Shown piece after piece: positions 43,964 to 52,737 of a stretch of DNA of 64,000 nucleotides. The stretch comes from Aliirhizobium wenxiniae. Lineage in GTDB: Bacteria; Pseudomonadota; Alphaproteobacteria; Rhizobiales; Rhizobiaceae. The DNA lies in NCBI RefSeq assembly GCF_019511445.1, contig NZ_JAEUAN010000010.1, positions 62,001 through 126,000 on the forward strand, in the 5' to 3' direction. Position 1 is the stretch's first letter; every line of letters starts with the position of its first letter. The notes beneath the pieces were generated by a model that saw nothing but the letters and a program-made list of their open reading frames with translations, ran no database searches and was not told the origin of the DNA. The translations under genes and the position numbers were made by a program.

Positions 43964-43995
43964 AGCGATCCCGCACCACAAGCGCCGGAATCGCT
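43964..43995 (+). other. Hairpin between binding-protein and permease genes
   Basis: AGCGATCCCG / CGGAATCGCT form a 10-bp stem with one mismatch and a 12-base loop, 17 bases after the stop. No T tract. Same position relative to the binding-protein cistron as the hairpins at 6065 and 10109. Confidence 0.45.
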
Positions 43996-44055
43996 CCAAT
44001 CGAAGCGAAATGGGCGGCGGCTTCGTCGCCGTCCATTCCAGCAATCGAGGTCACC

Positions 44056-44970
44056 ATGCTCAGTTTCATCCGCAAGCGCGCCTTTGCCAGCCTCATCTCC
44101 CTTATCGGGCTGCTGGTCATGGTGTTCTTCCTGTCGCGCCTGACGGGCGATCCGGCATCGCTCTTTCTTCCCGTCGAAGCCTCCGCCGAAATGAAGGCCG
44201 AATTCCGCGCCCTTCACGGTCTCGACCAGCCGCTGCTTGTGCAGTTCGGCCAATATGTCGGCAATGTCCTGACCGGCGATCTGGGCGAGAGCCTGCGCAA
44301 GGCCCGCCCCGCCCTCGACGTCGTGCTCGAAGCCTTCGTCTGGACGCTCTGGCTTGCCGTCATCACCATGACGCTGGTCACGGTCTGCGCCATCGTCGTC
44401 GGCTCGCTCGCCGCCTTCCGCACTGGCGGTTTCTTCGACCGTTTTTCCTCGATGGTTTCGCTGATCGGCGCTTCCGTGCCGGATTTCTGGCTCGCCATCG
44501 TCGCCATCGTCGTGTTCGCCATCCAGCTGTCCTGGCTGCCGACGTCCGGCACCGGCTCGCTCGCCCACTGGATATTGCCGATCTGCGTTCTGTTCGTGCG
44601 CCCCTTCGGCATCATCGTTCAGGTCGTGCGCGGCTCGATGATCTCGGCGCTATCGTCGGCCTATGTGAAGACGGCCCGCGCCAAGGGCGTCAAATCCGGC
44701 CCGATCATCTTCGTTCATGCGCTCCGCAACGCCATGCTGCCGGTCATTACCGTCATCGGCGACCAGGCCGCCAGCCTCCTGAACGGCGCCGTTGTCATCG
44801 AAACCATCTTTGGTTTCCCCGGTGTCGGCAAGCTGATGATCGACAGCATCCTGCAGCGTGACTTCAACGTCGTCTTGGCGGCGATCCTCGTCACCGCTTT
44901 CGCCATCTTCCTCATGAACCTCGTGATCGACCTGGCCTATGCCCTGCTCGACCCGCGCATCCGCTACTGA
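44056..44970 (+). CDS. Dpp/Opp-type ABC transporter permease, DppB type
   Basis: A 304-residue permease with six membrane segments: N-terminal 'LISLIGLLVMVFFLSRLTGDPA', the DppB-type 'LFLPVEASAEMKAEFRALHGLDQPL' region (in pieces 'SAEMKAEFRALHGLDQP'), the EAA-like loop 'YVKTARAKGVKSG' and 'NAMLPVITVIGDQAASLLNGAVV' with 'ETIFGFPGVGKLM'. Full length. Forms the channel with the next gene. Runs of C-ending codons are striking in this and the following three genes. Confidence 0.93.
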   Translation: MLSFIRKRAFASLISLIGLLVMVFFLSRLTGDPASLFLPVEASAEMKAEFRALHGLDQPLLVQFGQYVGNVLTGDLGESLRKARPALDVVLEAFVWTLWLAVITMTLVTVCAIVVGSLAAFRTGGFFDRFSSMVSLIGASVPDFWLAIVAIVVFAIQLSWLPTSGTGSLAHWILPICVLFVRPFGIIVQVVRGSMISALSSAYVKTARAKGVKSGPIIFVHALRNAMLPVITVIGDQAASLLNGAVVIETIFGFPGVGKLMIDSILQRDFNVVLAAILVTAFAIFLMNLVIDLAYALLDPRIRY

Positions 44971-44978
44971 GGATCGAT

Positions 44979-45917
44979 ATGACCATGGCCATTCAATCCA
45001 CCCACACGCCTAAAGAAAAAGTCGCGGAAGAACCGAGCGCCATCGTGCGCATGGCGCGCATGCTGTGGGCCGACAAGTTCGCGCTCTGTGCCGCCATATT
45101 CCTCATCTTCGTCATCGTCATGGCCATCGTCGGCCCCGCATGGCTGAACGAACTCGCCACCAAGCAGAACCTGCGCGGCCGCAACCTTGCGCCGTTCGAT
45201 TTCTCGCGCGAATGGTTCATGTGGCTCGGCGCAGATGCGCTCGGCCGCCCCTTGTGGCCGCGCATCATCGTCGCCACCCAGAACACCATGATGGTCGCCG
45301 CCGGCGCCGTCGTCATCTCGGCCATTGTCGGTACGCTGCTCGGCCTCATTGCCGGTTTCGCGTCGGAACGCACCAGCCAGGTCATCATGCGTCTTGCCGA
45401 CGTCATCATGTCCTTCCCGTCGCTTCTGGTCGCCGTGATCGTGCTCTACATCCTCGGTTCCTCCATCCTCAACCTGATGCTGGTGCTTTCGATCACCCGT
45501 ATCCCGGTCTATCTGCGCACCACCCGCGCCGAGGTCATGGAAATCAAGAGCCGCATGTTCGTGCAGGCCGCCCGCGTCATGGGCGCATCCTCCAAGCGCA
45601 TCCTGTTCCGCCACATCCTGCCGGTCGTTCTGCCCACGCTAACGACGCTGATGACGCTCGATTTCGCCTATGTCATGCTGGCGGAAAGCGCGCTGTCCTT
45701 CCTCGGCATCGGCATCCAGCCGCCGGAAATCACCTGGGGCCTGATGATCTCTCAGGGCCGCCAGTACCTCACCAATGCATGGTGGCTGTCCTTCTGGCCG
45801 GGCCTCGCCATCATCCTCACCACGCTCTCGCTCAACCTTCTGTCCAACTGGCTGCGTATCGCGCTCGACCCCGTACAGCGCTGGCGTCTGGAAATGAAAG
45901 GACCGAAACATGGCTGA
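44979..45917 (+). CDS. Dpp/Opp-type ABC transporter permease, DppC type
   Basis: A 312-residue permease with an N-terminal cytoplasmic extension, then 'KFALCAAIFLIFVIVMAIVG', 'FMWLGADALGRPLWPRIIVA' (the DppC 'GTDxxGRD' region with an altered ending), 'RLADVIMSFPSLLVAVIVLY', the EAA-like loop 'FVQAARVMGASSKRILFRHI' and 'MLAESALSFLGIGIQPPEITWGLMIS' (in pieces 'AESALSFLGIG', 'PPEITWG'). Eight bases after DppB, and overlapping the ATPase gene start by eight bases. Confidence 0.92.
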   Translation: MTMAIQSTHTPKEKVAEEPSAIVRMARMLWADKFALCAAIFLIFVIVMAIVGPAWLNELATKQNLRGRNLAPFDFSREWFMWLGADALGRPLWPRIIVATQNTMMVAAGAVVISAIVGTLLGLIAGFASERTSQVIMRLADVIMSFPSLLVAVIVLYILGSSILNLMLVLSITRIPVYLRTTRAEVMEIKSRMFVQAARVMGASSKRILFRHILPVVLPTLTTLMTLDFAYVMLAESALSFLGIGIQPPEITWGLMISQGRQYLTNAWWLSFWPGLAIILTTLSLNLLSNWLRIALDPVQRWRLEMKGPKHG

Positions 45918-47529
45918 TCATCTGCTCGAGGTCCGCAACCTCTCCGTAGACTTCCACACCGCATCGGGCGTCGTGCATGCCGTGCGCAACATCTCCTACC
46001 ATCTGGAGCGTGGCGAAACGCTCGCCATCCTCGGTGAGAGCGGTTCCGGCAAGTCGGTCTCGTCCTCGGCGATCATGAACCTGATCGACATGCCGCCGGG
46101 AAAGATCGCCTCCGGTGAAATCCTGCTCGACGGCAAGGATCTCCTGAAGATGAATGCCGAGCAGCGCCGCGAAGTGAACGGCCGCCGTATCGCCATGATC
46201 TTTCAGGACCCGCTCAGCCACCTGAACCCGGTCTATACGGTCGGCTGGCAGATGCGCGAGGCGCTGAAAACCCACGGCATCGGCAATACACAGGCCCAGG
46301 CCGAAGCCCTGCGCCTGTTCAAGCGCGTTGCCTTGCCCGATCCCGAACGGGCGCTGGACAAATACCCGCACGAATTTTCCGGCGGCCAGCGCCAGCGTGT
46401 GATGATCGCCATGGCGCTGGCGCTCAAACCCGATCTTCTGATCGCCGACGAACCGACCACCGCGCTCGACGTGACGGTGCAGGCGGAAGTGCTGGCGCTC
46501 TTGAAGGAACTCCAGCGCGAAACCGGGATGGGCGTGCTGATCATCACCCACGATCTCGGCGTGGTGTCCGAAGTCGCCGACCGTGTCGTCGTCATGGAAA
46601 AGGGCCAGCTGGTCGAAAGCGGCACGGTGCGCGATGTCTACCGTAATCCGCAGCACGCCTATACGAAAAAACTGATCGCCGCCGCCCCCGGCAAGGGCGA
46701 GATGCACGAGCCGGAGACCGGCGGCGACGCCATCCTCAGCGTCAGGAACGCGAAAAAGTTCTATGGCGGTTTCGAGGCCCTGAAGGGCGTATCCTTCGAT
46801 ATGAAGGCCGGCGAGACCGTTGCCGTCGTCGGCGAAAGCGGTTCCGGCAAGTCCACCCTCGCCCGTATTCTCCTGCGTCTGGAAGAGCCTGATGGCGGCA
46901 CCGCCCACTGGAAGGGAAAGGACCTTTTCGCCATGTCGCCGGGCGAACTGTTTAAGCTGCGGCGCGACCTGCAAATGGTGTTTCAGGATCCCACCCAGTC
47001 GCTCAACCCGCGCATGACTGTGTTCCAGCTGATTTCCGAGGCCTGGGTCATCCACCCGGAAATCCTGCCCAAGGCAAAATGGCGCGAGCGCGTCGCCGAA
47101 CTTCTGGGCCAGGTGGGCCTGTCTTCCGAACATATGGGCCGTTACCCGCACCAGTTTTCCGGCGGCCAGCGCCAGCGTATCGCCATTGCCCGTGCACTGG
47201 CGCTCGAGCCCCAACTGATCGTCTGCGACGAGGCCGTCTCGGCGCTCGACGTTTCGGTTCAGGCGCAGGTGATCGCGCTTCTCGACAAGCTGCGCCGCGA
47301 AATGGGCATCGCCTTCATCTTCATCGCCCACGACCTGCCGCTGGTGCGTGATTTCGCCGATTACGTGATGGTCATGCAGAAGGGCGAAGTGGTCGAATTC
47401 GGCACCGTTGCGCAGGTCTTCGACAACCCGCAAAAGCCCTACACGCAGGCGCTTCTCGCCGCCAGCCTCGATCCCGACCCGGACGTGCAGGCGGCAAACC
47501 GCAATGCGCGCCTCGCAAATGTTTCCTGA
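45910..47529 (+). CDS. Fused Dpp/Opp-type ABC ATPase (two nucleotide-binding domains)
   Basis: A 539-residue protein that joins the DppD- and DppF-type ATPases (as in GsiA/YejF). Domain 1 (about 1-260): Walker A 'GESGSGKSVSSSAIM', Q-loop 'IFQDPLSHLNPV', signature '[15 protein letters not shown]', Walker B 'LLIADEPTTALD'. Domain 2 (about 275-535): Walker A 'GESGSGKSTLARIL', Q-loop 'VFQDPTQSLNPRM', signature 'FSGGQRQRIAIARAL', Walker B 'LIVCDEAVSALD'. The Asp-Glu-Ala in the second Walker B is normal for the group. Powers uptake through the 44056 and 44979 permeases. Confidence 0.94.
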   Translation: MADHLLEVRNLSVDFHTASGVVHAVRNISYHLERGETLAILGESGSGKSVSSSAIMNLIDMPPGKIASGEILLDGKDLLKMNAEQRREVNGRRIAMIFQDPLSHLNPVYTVGWQMREALKTHGIGNTQAQAEALRLFKRVALPDPERALDKYPHEFSGGQRQRVMIAMALALKPDLLIADEPTTALDVTVQAEVLALLKELQRETGMGVLIITHDLGVVSEVADRVVVMEKGQLVESGTVRDVYRNPQHAYTKKLIAAAPGKGEMHEPETGGDAILSVRNAKKFYGGFEALKGVSFDMKAGETVAVVGESGSGKSTLARILLRLEEPDGGTAHWKGKDLFAMSPGELFKLRRDLQMVFQDPTQSLNPRMTVFQLISEAWVIHPEILPKAKWRERVAELLGQVGLSSEHMGRYPHQFSGGQRQRIAIARALALEPQLIVCDEAVSALDVSVQAQVIALLDKLRREMGIAFIFIAHDLPLVRDFADYVMVMQKGEVVEFGTVAQVFDNPQKPYTQALLAASLDPDPDVQAANRNARLANVS

Positions 47530-47545
47530 TTGATACCGGAGTGGA

Positions 47546-48430
47546 ATGATGACCAAGAAAGCTTTTGTCGCGATCGTGACATGCTTCAACGACGACGAAA
47601 CCATCAATTACGAAGCCACCCGCGCACAGGTGCGCCGTCAGGTGGCCGCCGGCAACAACATCATGTGCGCCGGCACCAACGGCGATTTCACCGCCCTCAC
47701 CTATGGTGAAAAGGTAAAACTGCTGGAAGAAGTGGTCGATGAAGTCGGCGGCAAGGTCGATGTCATCGTTAATGCCGGCATGCCCGCCACCTTCGAGACC
47801 CTGCAACTGGCGAAAGAATTCGACCGCATCGGCGTCACCGGCATCGCCGTCATCACGCCCTTCTTCATCGCCTGCACGCAGGACGGCCTGATCCGCCATT
47901 TCTCGACCGTCGCCGATGCCGTCAACACGCCGGTCTATCTCTACGACATCCCCGCCCGCACCCAGAACCACATCGAGCCGGAAACCGCCCGCAAACTTGC
48001 CGCCCACGGCAACATTGCCGGCATCAAGGATTCCGGCGGCGCGCAGGAAACGCTGGCGGCCTATCTGCAGGTCTCCAAGGAAGTCGAAGGGTTCGAAGTC
48101 TATTCCGGCCCGGACCATCTCGTCCTGTGGTCGCTGCAGAATGGCGCCGCCGGCTGCATTTCCGGCCTCGGCAATGCCATGCCGGACGTGCTTGCCGGCA
48201 TCGTCGGCGGCTTCAACACCGGCAATATCGAGGAAGCCCAGCGCCAGCAGGATATCTATACCGCTTTCCGCACCGACCTTTACGCCCACGGTTTCCCGCC
48301 GGCGATGGTCAAGCGCGCGCTTTACCTGCAGGACGCCTCCGTCGGCGCCAGCCGCCAGCCAGCCCTGCTGCCGAATGCCGAACAGGATGCCCGTATCGGC
48401 GAGACGCTGAAAAAATTCGGCCTGCTGTAA
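47546..48430 (+). CDS. Dihydrodipicolinate synthase/N-acetylneuraminate lyase family aldolase
   Basis: A 294-residue class I aldolase-fold enzyme. Seen: 'MCAGTNGDFTALTYGEKVKLLEEV' (in pieces 'CAGTNGDFTAL', 'YGEKVKLLEE'), 'VIVNAGMPATFETLQLA', 'VITPFFIACTQDGLI', catalytic Tyr in 'VYLYDIPART' and Schiff-base Lys in 'GIKDSGGAQET'. The usual GTTGE motif is GTNGD here. It should cleave or dehydrate a 2-keto acid, releasing or using pyruvate. DapA itself is unlikely in this importer operon. Directly follows the ATPase gene; two adjacent ATG codons start it. Confidence 0.9.
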   Translation: MMTKKAFVAIVTCFNDDETINYEATRAQVRRQVAAGNNIMCAGTNGDFTALTYGEKVKLLEEVVDEVGGKVDVIVNAGMPATFETLQLAKEFDRIGVTGIAVITPFFIACTQDGLIRHFSTVADAVNTPVYLYDIPARTQNHIEPETARKLAAHGNIAGIKDSGGAQETLAAYLQVSKEVEGFEVYSGPDHLVLWSLQNGAAGCISGLGNAMPDVLAGIVGGFNTGNIEEAQRQQDIYTAFRTDLYAHGFPPAMVKRALYLQDASVGASRQPALLPNAEQDARIGETLKKFGLL

Positions 48431-48441
48431 GGGAGGCATCC

Positions 48442-49410
48442 ATGTCGATTGTCGTTGCCACGACGTCGCCCGGTTTCGGGCGGCATGGCCGTTTGCCGCA
48501 ATTGCTTGACGAAACCGGCTGGGAAATCATCCGTTGCACCGACGCAGCGCTGCCGGATGGCGGCCTGTCGCAGCATATCGGTCGGGCAGACTTCTTGGTT
48601 TCAGGTCTGCTACCGGTTAACGCGGCGACAATCGAGGACGCTCCGCAGCTCAAGGCGGTGCTCAAACACGGTGTCGGCGTCGATAACGTCGATGTCCCGG
48701 CCTGCACAGCAAAAGGTTATCCGGTGACCAATACGCCCGGTGCCAATTCCAATGCGGTGGCGGAACTGGCCGTGGGCATGATGTTCTCTATGGCGAGAAA
48801 TATCCCATATGGCCATATGAACGTAATATCCGGCGGCTGGGATCGCAAGCCGGGACACGAGATCGCCGGCAAGGTGCTTGGCATCGTCGGCTTGGGGAAC
48901 ATTGGCAAGCTTCTCGCCTTGAAGGCGGTCGCGCTCGGCATGACCGTGATTGCCTCTGATCTCTATCCCGACCAGGCATTCATAACCAAGCAAGGCATCG
49001 AGATCGTCGAGCTGGATATGCTGCTGGCCCGTTCCGACTACGTGTCGCTACACATCTTCGGCGGTACGGGGAATACGGCTCTGATCGGAGCGGAAAAGCT
49101 CTCGTTGATGAAGCCGGGCGCATGCTTGCTCAACCTCGCGCGCGGCGAGGTCGTCGATAACGACGCGTTGGCGGAAGCTCTCTCTCACGGCAGGCTGCGC
49201 GGAGCTGCGATCGATGCCTTCGTCATTGAACCGCCGGATGTATCGCATCCGCTGTTCAAGCTGCCGAATGTCGTTTTCACACCCCATAGCGGGGCCGATA
49301 GCCTGGAAGCGCTGGAGAATGTCGGTCTCATGGTGATTAGCGACATCAAGGACTTTATCGCCGGACGCAGGCCGTCCCGCGTTCTCAATCCGGAGGTTTA
49401 CGACAGATGA
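48442..49410 (+). CDS. D-2-hydroxyacid dehydrogenase family protein (SerA-like)
   Basis: A 322-residue NAD-dependent dehydrogenase: N-terminal catalytic part, then the Rossmann motif 'LGIVGLGNIGKLLALKAVALG' (as 'GLGNIGK'), and the catalytic triad positions Arg in 'NLARGEVVD', Glu in 'DAFVIEPPD' and His in 'FTPHSGAD'. It interconverts a 2-hydroxy acid and a 2-keto acid. GGGAGG stands before ATG. Its stop overlaps the next start by four bases. Base composition changes visibly at this gene: third positions are less C-rich than in 42430-48430. Confidence 0.9.
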   Translation: MSIVVATTSPGFGRHGRLPQLLDETGWEIIRCTDAALPDGGLSQHIGRADFLVSGLLPVNAATIEDAPQLKAVLKHGVGVDNVDVPACTAKGYPVTNTPGANSNAVAELAVGMMFSMARNIPYGHMNVISGGWDRKPGHEIAGKVLGIVGLGNIGKLLALKAVALGMTVIASDLYPDQAFITKQGIEIVELDMLLARSDYVSLHIFGGTGNTALIGAEKLSLMKPGACLLNLARGEVVDNDALAEALSHGRLRGAAIDAFVIEPPDVSHPLFKLPNVVFTPHSGADSLEALENVGLMVISDIKDFIAGRRPSRVLNPEVYDR

Positions 49411-50456
49411 CCGATCCTCGTTTCTCAAGGGATTCCCTGCTTTCATTCGCCCACTCGCTTTTTCTGAGTGCCGGTCTCGAAAAAGACAAGGCGTCGGCTG
49501 TGGCCACCTATTTGGTCGAAGCGGATCTGATGGGCCATTCGACACACGGCCTGGCACTGGCCGGCTGGTATCTGCAGAGCATTGCCGACGGCGTCATGAC
49601 GAAGGTCGGGAGCTACGAGACGATCAGCGATCGTGGCCCTTCCGTCTGCTGGAACGGCAACCGTCTGCCGGGCGCGTGGTTGACTTCCGAAGCCGTAAAG
49701 CTTGCCGCAGATCGGGCAGGGGAGTTCGGCACCGCCACCGTCGTCATCGGCAACAGCCATCATATCGGAGCACTCGCTGCCTATCTGTCGATCGCAACCG
49801 ACAAGGGCCTGCTGGTATCGATCGCCTCCTCTTCGCCGTCCGGGGCGCAGGTTGCGCCGTTCGGCGGAACCAAGGGTGTCTATACACCGGATCCGGTCGC
49901 ACACGGCATTCCGACGCTGGCCGACCCGATCCTGATCGACATTTCCGCATCGATCACCACGGTCAACATGGCGCAGCGGTTGATCCGCGAAGGCCGGCAA
50001 TACGAGGCCGACTGGCTGATGGATGTGGAAGGAAACCCGTCGCGCGACCCGAAAGTACTGGAAGCCGGCGGCACTCTTCTGCCGACCGGCGGTATCGACC
50101 ACGGGCAGAAGGGCTACGGAATGGCGCTGATCGCCGAAGCGATCACGCAGGGGCTTGCCGGTTATGGCCGTGCCGACGCTCCCAAGGGCACCAATGCCGC
50201 CGTGACCGTGCAGGTATGGGATCCCGAAGCTTTTGGCGGCAAGGACGCCTTCCTGCGCCAGACCGGTTGGCTCGTTGATACCTGCCACGCCAATCCGCCC
50301 CGGCCGGGCGTCAAGAAAGTGCGATTGCCAGGTGAGGCGGCGATGTCTCGCAAGCGAATCGCGGTGGAAACAGGCGTCGTTCTCTATGCAAGCATCATGG
50401 ATTCGCTGCTGCCGCATGCCGAACGCCTCGGCGTTGATGTTCCGAAGCCTTTGTGA
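49407..50456 (+). CDS. Ldh family oxidoreductase (malate/L-lactate dehydrogenase, YbiC/YlbC type)
   Basis: A 349-residue member of the Ldh_2 family, which is unrelated to classical MDH and oxidises or reduces 2-keto, 2-imino or ureidoglycolate-type substrates with NAD(P). Seen: 'VEADLMGHSTHGLALAGWY' (in pieces 'ADLMGHSTHGL'), 'VVIGNSHHIGALAAYLSIA' with the catalytic His, 'ATPHGG'-equivalent 'APFGGTKGVYTPDPVAHGIP', 'DISASITTVN' and 'GGIDHGQKGYGMALIAE'. Translationally coupled to the preceding dehydrogenase gene. Exact substrate not readable. Confidence 0.88.
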   Translation: MTDPRFSRDSLLSFAHSLFLSAGLEKDKASAVATYLVEADLMGHSTHGLALAGWYLQSIADGVMTKVGSYETISDRGPSVCWNGNRLPGAWLTSEAVKLAADRAGEFGTATVVIGNSHHIGALAAYLSIATDKGLLVSIASSSPSGAQVAPFGGTKGVYTPDPVAHGIPTLADPILIDISASITTVNMAQRLIREGRQYEADWLMDVEGNPSRDPKVLEAGGTLLPTGGIDHGQKGYGMALIAEAITQGLAGYGRADAPKGTNAAVTVQVWDPEAFGGKDAFLRQTGWLVDTCHANPPRPGVKKVRLPGEAAMSRKRIAVETGVVLYASIMDSLLPHAERLGVDVPKPL

Positions 50457-50530
50457 CGAGTGCCGGCTGATGACAGGCGGAAAGGCCTGTTACGCCACCA
50501 CGGATACCTTGAACAACCCGGAGACGATGA

Positions 50531-51298
50531 ATGAGCAATAGTGAGCCAGCAGTTTTCGACGCCCAGTCGCTCGCCGATAGTCTGCATGCGTTACGTGCCG
50601 CAGGCCGGTCGCAAGCGACAGCGGAATTCTCCACTCCTCAAGATCTGGTCACTGCGATGCAGGCACAGCAGGCGCTTGCCCTGCGGGAAGGCGCGACGCG
50701 CAATGCCTGGAAAGTGGCTATGTCTCCCGACAAACATGCTGTCGTCGCGCCGCTCCATCCTTATGTCGAGACAGCGCGAGACGCCGAGCTTCCCTACCTT
50801 GCGGGAATGAAATTCGAGGTGGAGATTGCCGTGCGCCTTGGTCGGACGCTACCCGTCAAAGCCGTTCCCTATTCCCGCGAAGAGATCCTTGATGCGGTTT
50901 CGGAGGCTTATCTCGGGGCGGAACTCCTGTCGTCTGCAATCGAAGAAAGCGGAAAGCTGTCTTTCCCGCTCTATGTCGCAGATCGTATCGGGAATTGTGG
51001 ATATGCGCTTGGCCCTGTCGTCCCGAGAACCCTTATCGATACGATTGGAGAAGCCGAGCTGAAGGTCACTCAGGGCTCCGCATCTATCTATCAGGGACCG
51101 GCCAAACACCCGGTCGGCGATGTTCTTGCCTGGCTGCTGGCCTATGCCAATGACAGCACCCGTCCGGCCAATTCGCTCGAAGCCGGCATGCTTGTCACGA
51201 CCGGCGCGCTTTCCGGCGCGATGCCTTTGTCGGGACCGGGCAAGGTCGAGGTCCTGCTGGCCGAAACATATGTGCTGAACGTCACGCTCGTTGCATGA
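50531..51298 (+). CDS. 2-Keto-4-pentenoate hydratase-like (MhpD/FAH fold) protein
   Basis: A 255-residue enzyme of the MhpD/HpcG hydratase-decarboxylase group of the FAH superfamily. Seen: 'NAWKVAMSPDKHA' (equivalent of 'GxKxG'), 'GMKFEVEIAVRLGR' with the metal-binding ExE, 'ILDAVSEAYLGAELLSSAIEE', 'PVGDVLAWLLAYANDS' and 'GMLVTTGALSGAMPL'. It hydrates or decarboxylates a 2-oxo-enoate or processes a related ketodeoxy acid. It lies 74 bases after the Ldh-type gene and may close the locus. A small GGCGC / GCGCC hairpin follows at 51305-51319. Confidence 0.82.
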   Translation: MSNSEPAVFDAQSLADSLHALRAAGRSQATAEFSTPQDLVTAMQAQQALALREGATRNAWKVAMSPDKHAVVAPLHPYVETARDAELPYLAGMKFEVEIAVRLGRTLPVKAVPYSREEILDAVSEAYLGAELLSSAIEESGKLSFPLYVADRIGNCGYALGPVVPRTLIDTIGEAELKVTQGSASIYQGPAKHPVGDVLAWLLAYANDSTRPANSLEAGMLVTTGALSGAMPLSGPGKVEVLLAETYVLNVTLVA

Positions 51299-51492
51299 AA
51301 CGCAGGCGCTTAAGGCGCCCCTTTCCATCTCGCGATCTCTAAATTCCGGCCACCTCGGCTCAAACAATGTCCAAGGCACAAAGGCTCTCAAGTCCGCCCT
51401 TCGCTAAACTCTCCATCAACCAGGAGATTTATCAGTGGGAGTACTGCCATCCATCATGACAGCAGCCTCCCGATCAGGAGGACGAAAACGAG

Positions 51493-52641
51493 ATGGCATT
51501 TCGACTGTGTTTCCCAAAAATCAACATCAGCGGCGCAGGCAGTCTGGCAGAAGTTCCCGGTGAGCTTGCCGCACGCGGACTGAAGCGGCCGGTCATTATC
51601 ACTGACGAGACGCTGGTCAAGTTCGGCCTCGTTGCACCGCTTCTTGAAGGCCTCAAAGCCAAGGGTATCGAAGCCTTTGTTTATGATAGTGTCGTTCCAA
51701 ATCCGACCGTTCCGGTCGTCGAAGCCGCCTATAAGGTCTTTGTCGACAACAAGTGCGACGCGATCATCGGCGTCGGCGGCGGCAGCCCGATCGATACGGC
51801 CAAGGCCGTACGCATCCTCTCTGCCAATCCGGGCCCGATCACGCTTTATGAAGGTGTCGGCAAGGTTGCCAAGGCAGGTGCCTTCCTTCTCGCCGTCAAC
51901 ACGACAGCTGGAACCGCCGCCGAAGTGACCTCCAATGCGGTCATTACCGATCCGGTGGCACAGGTGAAGATGGTCATCATCGACGCCAACATCATCCCGG
52001 ATATCTCGGTCAACGATTCCGCCATGATGACCGGCATCCCGGCCGCGACCACGGCTGCAACCGGCATGGATGCTCTTACCCATGCCATCGAGGCCTACGT
52101 TGCCAAGGGCGCACATGTCCTCACCGACTATGCGGCTCTTGAAGCAATCCGCCTGATTTCCGCCTATCTGCCGCGCGCCGTCAAAGACGGCAAGGATCTC
52201 GAAGCCCGTGAGATGATGGCCTATGGCCAGTTCATCGCCGGTCTCGCCTTCAACAGCGCCGGTCTCGGTCTCGTCCATGCGATGGCCCACCAGCCGGGCG
52301 CCGTGAAAGATCTGCCGCACGGTGTTTGCAACGCAATCCTGATGCCGCTGGTCGAAGAGTTCAACCGTCCTTACGCGGTCGAGCGCTTTGCCCGTATCGC
52401 CGAAGCCATGGGGGTCGATATCCAGGGCCTGAGCACCGAGGACGCTTCCAAGGCTGCAATCAAGGCGATCCGCGATCTGTCCGCAACTGTCGGCATTCCG
52501 AGCGGCTTTGCGGAGCTTGGCGTGACGGAAGAGGATTTTCCGCTCTGGGTCCAGAAAGCCCAGAAGGATCCTTGCGCACCGGGCAACCCGGTCGCCGCCA
52601 CGGATGCGGACATTCTTGATCTATACAAGAAAGCGCTCTGA
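51493..52641 (+). CDS. fucO: Lactaldehyde reductase-like iron-containing alcohol dehydrogenase
   Basis: A 382-residue group III alcohol dehydrogenase. Seen: 'CDAIIGVGGGSPIDTAKAV', 'VNTTAGTAAEVTSNAVITD', metal ligands in 'ATGMDALTHAIEAYVA' (Asp, His), 'GLVHAMAHQPGAVKDLPHGVCNA' (in pieces 'GLVHAMAHQ', 'LPHGVCNA'; two His). Length is exactly that of E. coli FucO (about 382). Next to rhamnose genes it would reduce L-lactaldehyde, the product of rhamnulose-1-phosphate aldolase, to L-1,2-propanediol. It has its own upstream gap of 194 bases and a strong terminator behind it. Confidence 0.88.
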   Translation: MAFRLCFPKINISGAGSLAEVPGELAARGLKRPVIITDETLVKFGLVAPLLEGLKAKGIEAFVYDSVVPNPTVPVVEAAYKVFVDNKCDAIIGVGGGSPIDTAKAVRILSANPGPITLYEGVGKVAKAGAFLLAVNTTAGTAAEVTSNAVITDPVAQVKMVIIDANIIPDISVNDSAMMTGIPAATTAATGMDALTHAIEAYVAKGAHVLTDYAALEAIRLISAYLPRAVKDGKDLEAREMMAYGQFIAGLAFNSAGLGLVHAMAHQPGAVKDLPHGVCNAILMPLVEEFNRPYAVERFARIAEAMGVDIQGLSTEDASKAAIKAIRDLSATVGIPSGFAELGVTEEDFPLWVQKAQKDPCAPGNPVAATDADILDLYKKAL

Positions 52642-52675
52642 TCTCAGGCGCAAGCCTGATCTTCCAGAACTACGG

Positions 52676-52701
52676 AGGCCCGCCTTTTCGGCGGGCCTTT
52701 T
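52676..52701 (+). terminator. Terminator of fucO
   Basis: Perfect 9-bp stem AGGCCCGCC / GGCGGGCCT with loop TTTTC, followed by TTT(T). Lies between the convergent fucO and AraC-type regulator genes. Confidence 0.85.
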
Positions 52702-52737
52702 CAATTTCGCGGAGATATTGCCTGCATCCTGTTCGGA

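Noticed and set aside
42445..44568. 707-codon open frame on the minus strand
   Set aside because: It lies entirely antisense to the binding-protein and permease genes, has low-complexity composition typical of the mirrored frame of C-rich codons, and shows no family motif.
45832..47607. 591-codon minus-strand frame
   Set aside because: Antisense shadow of the fused ABC ATPase gene; the plus-strand frame carries all Walker and signature motifs.
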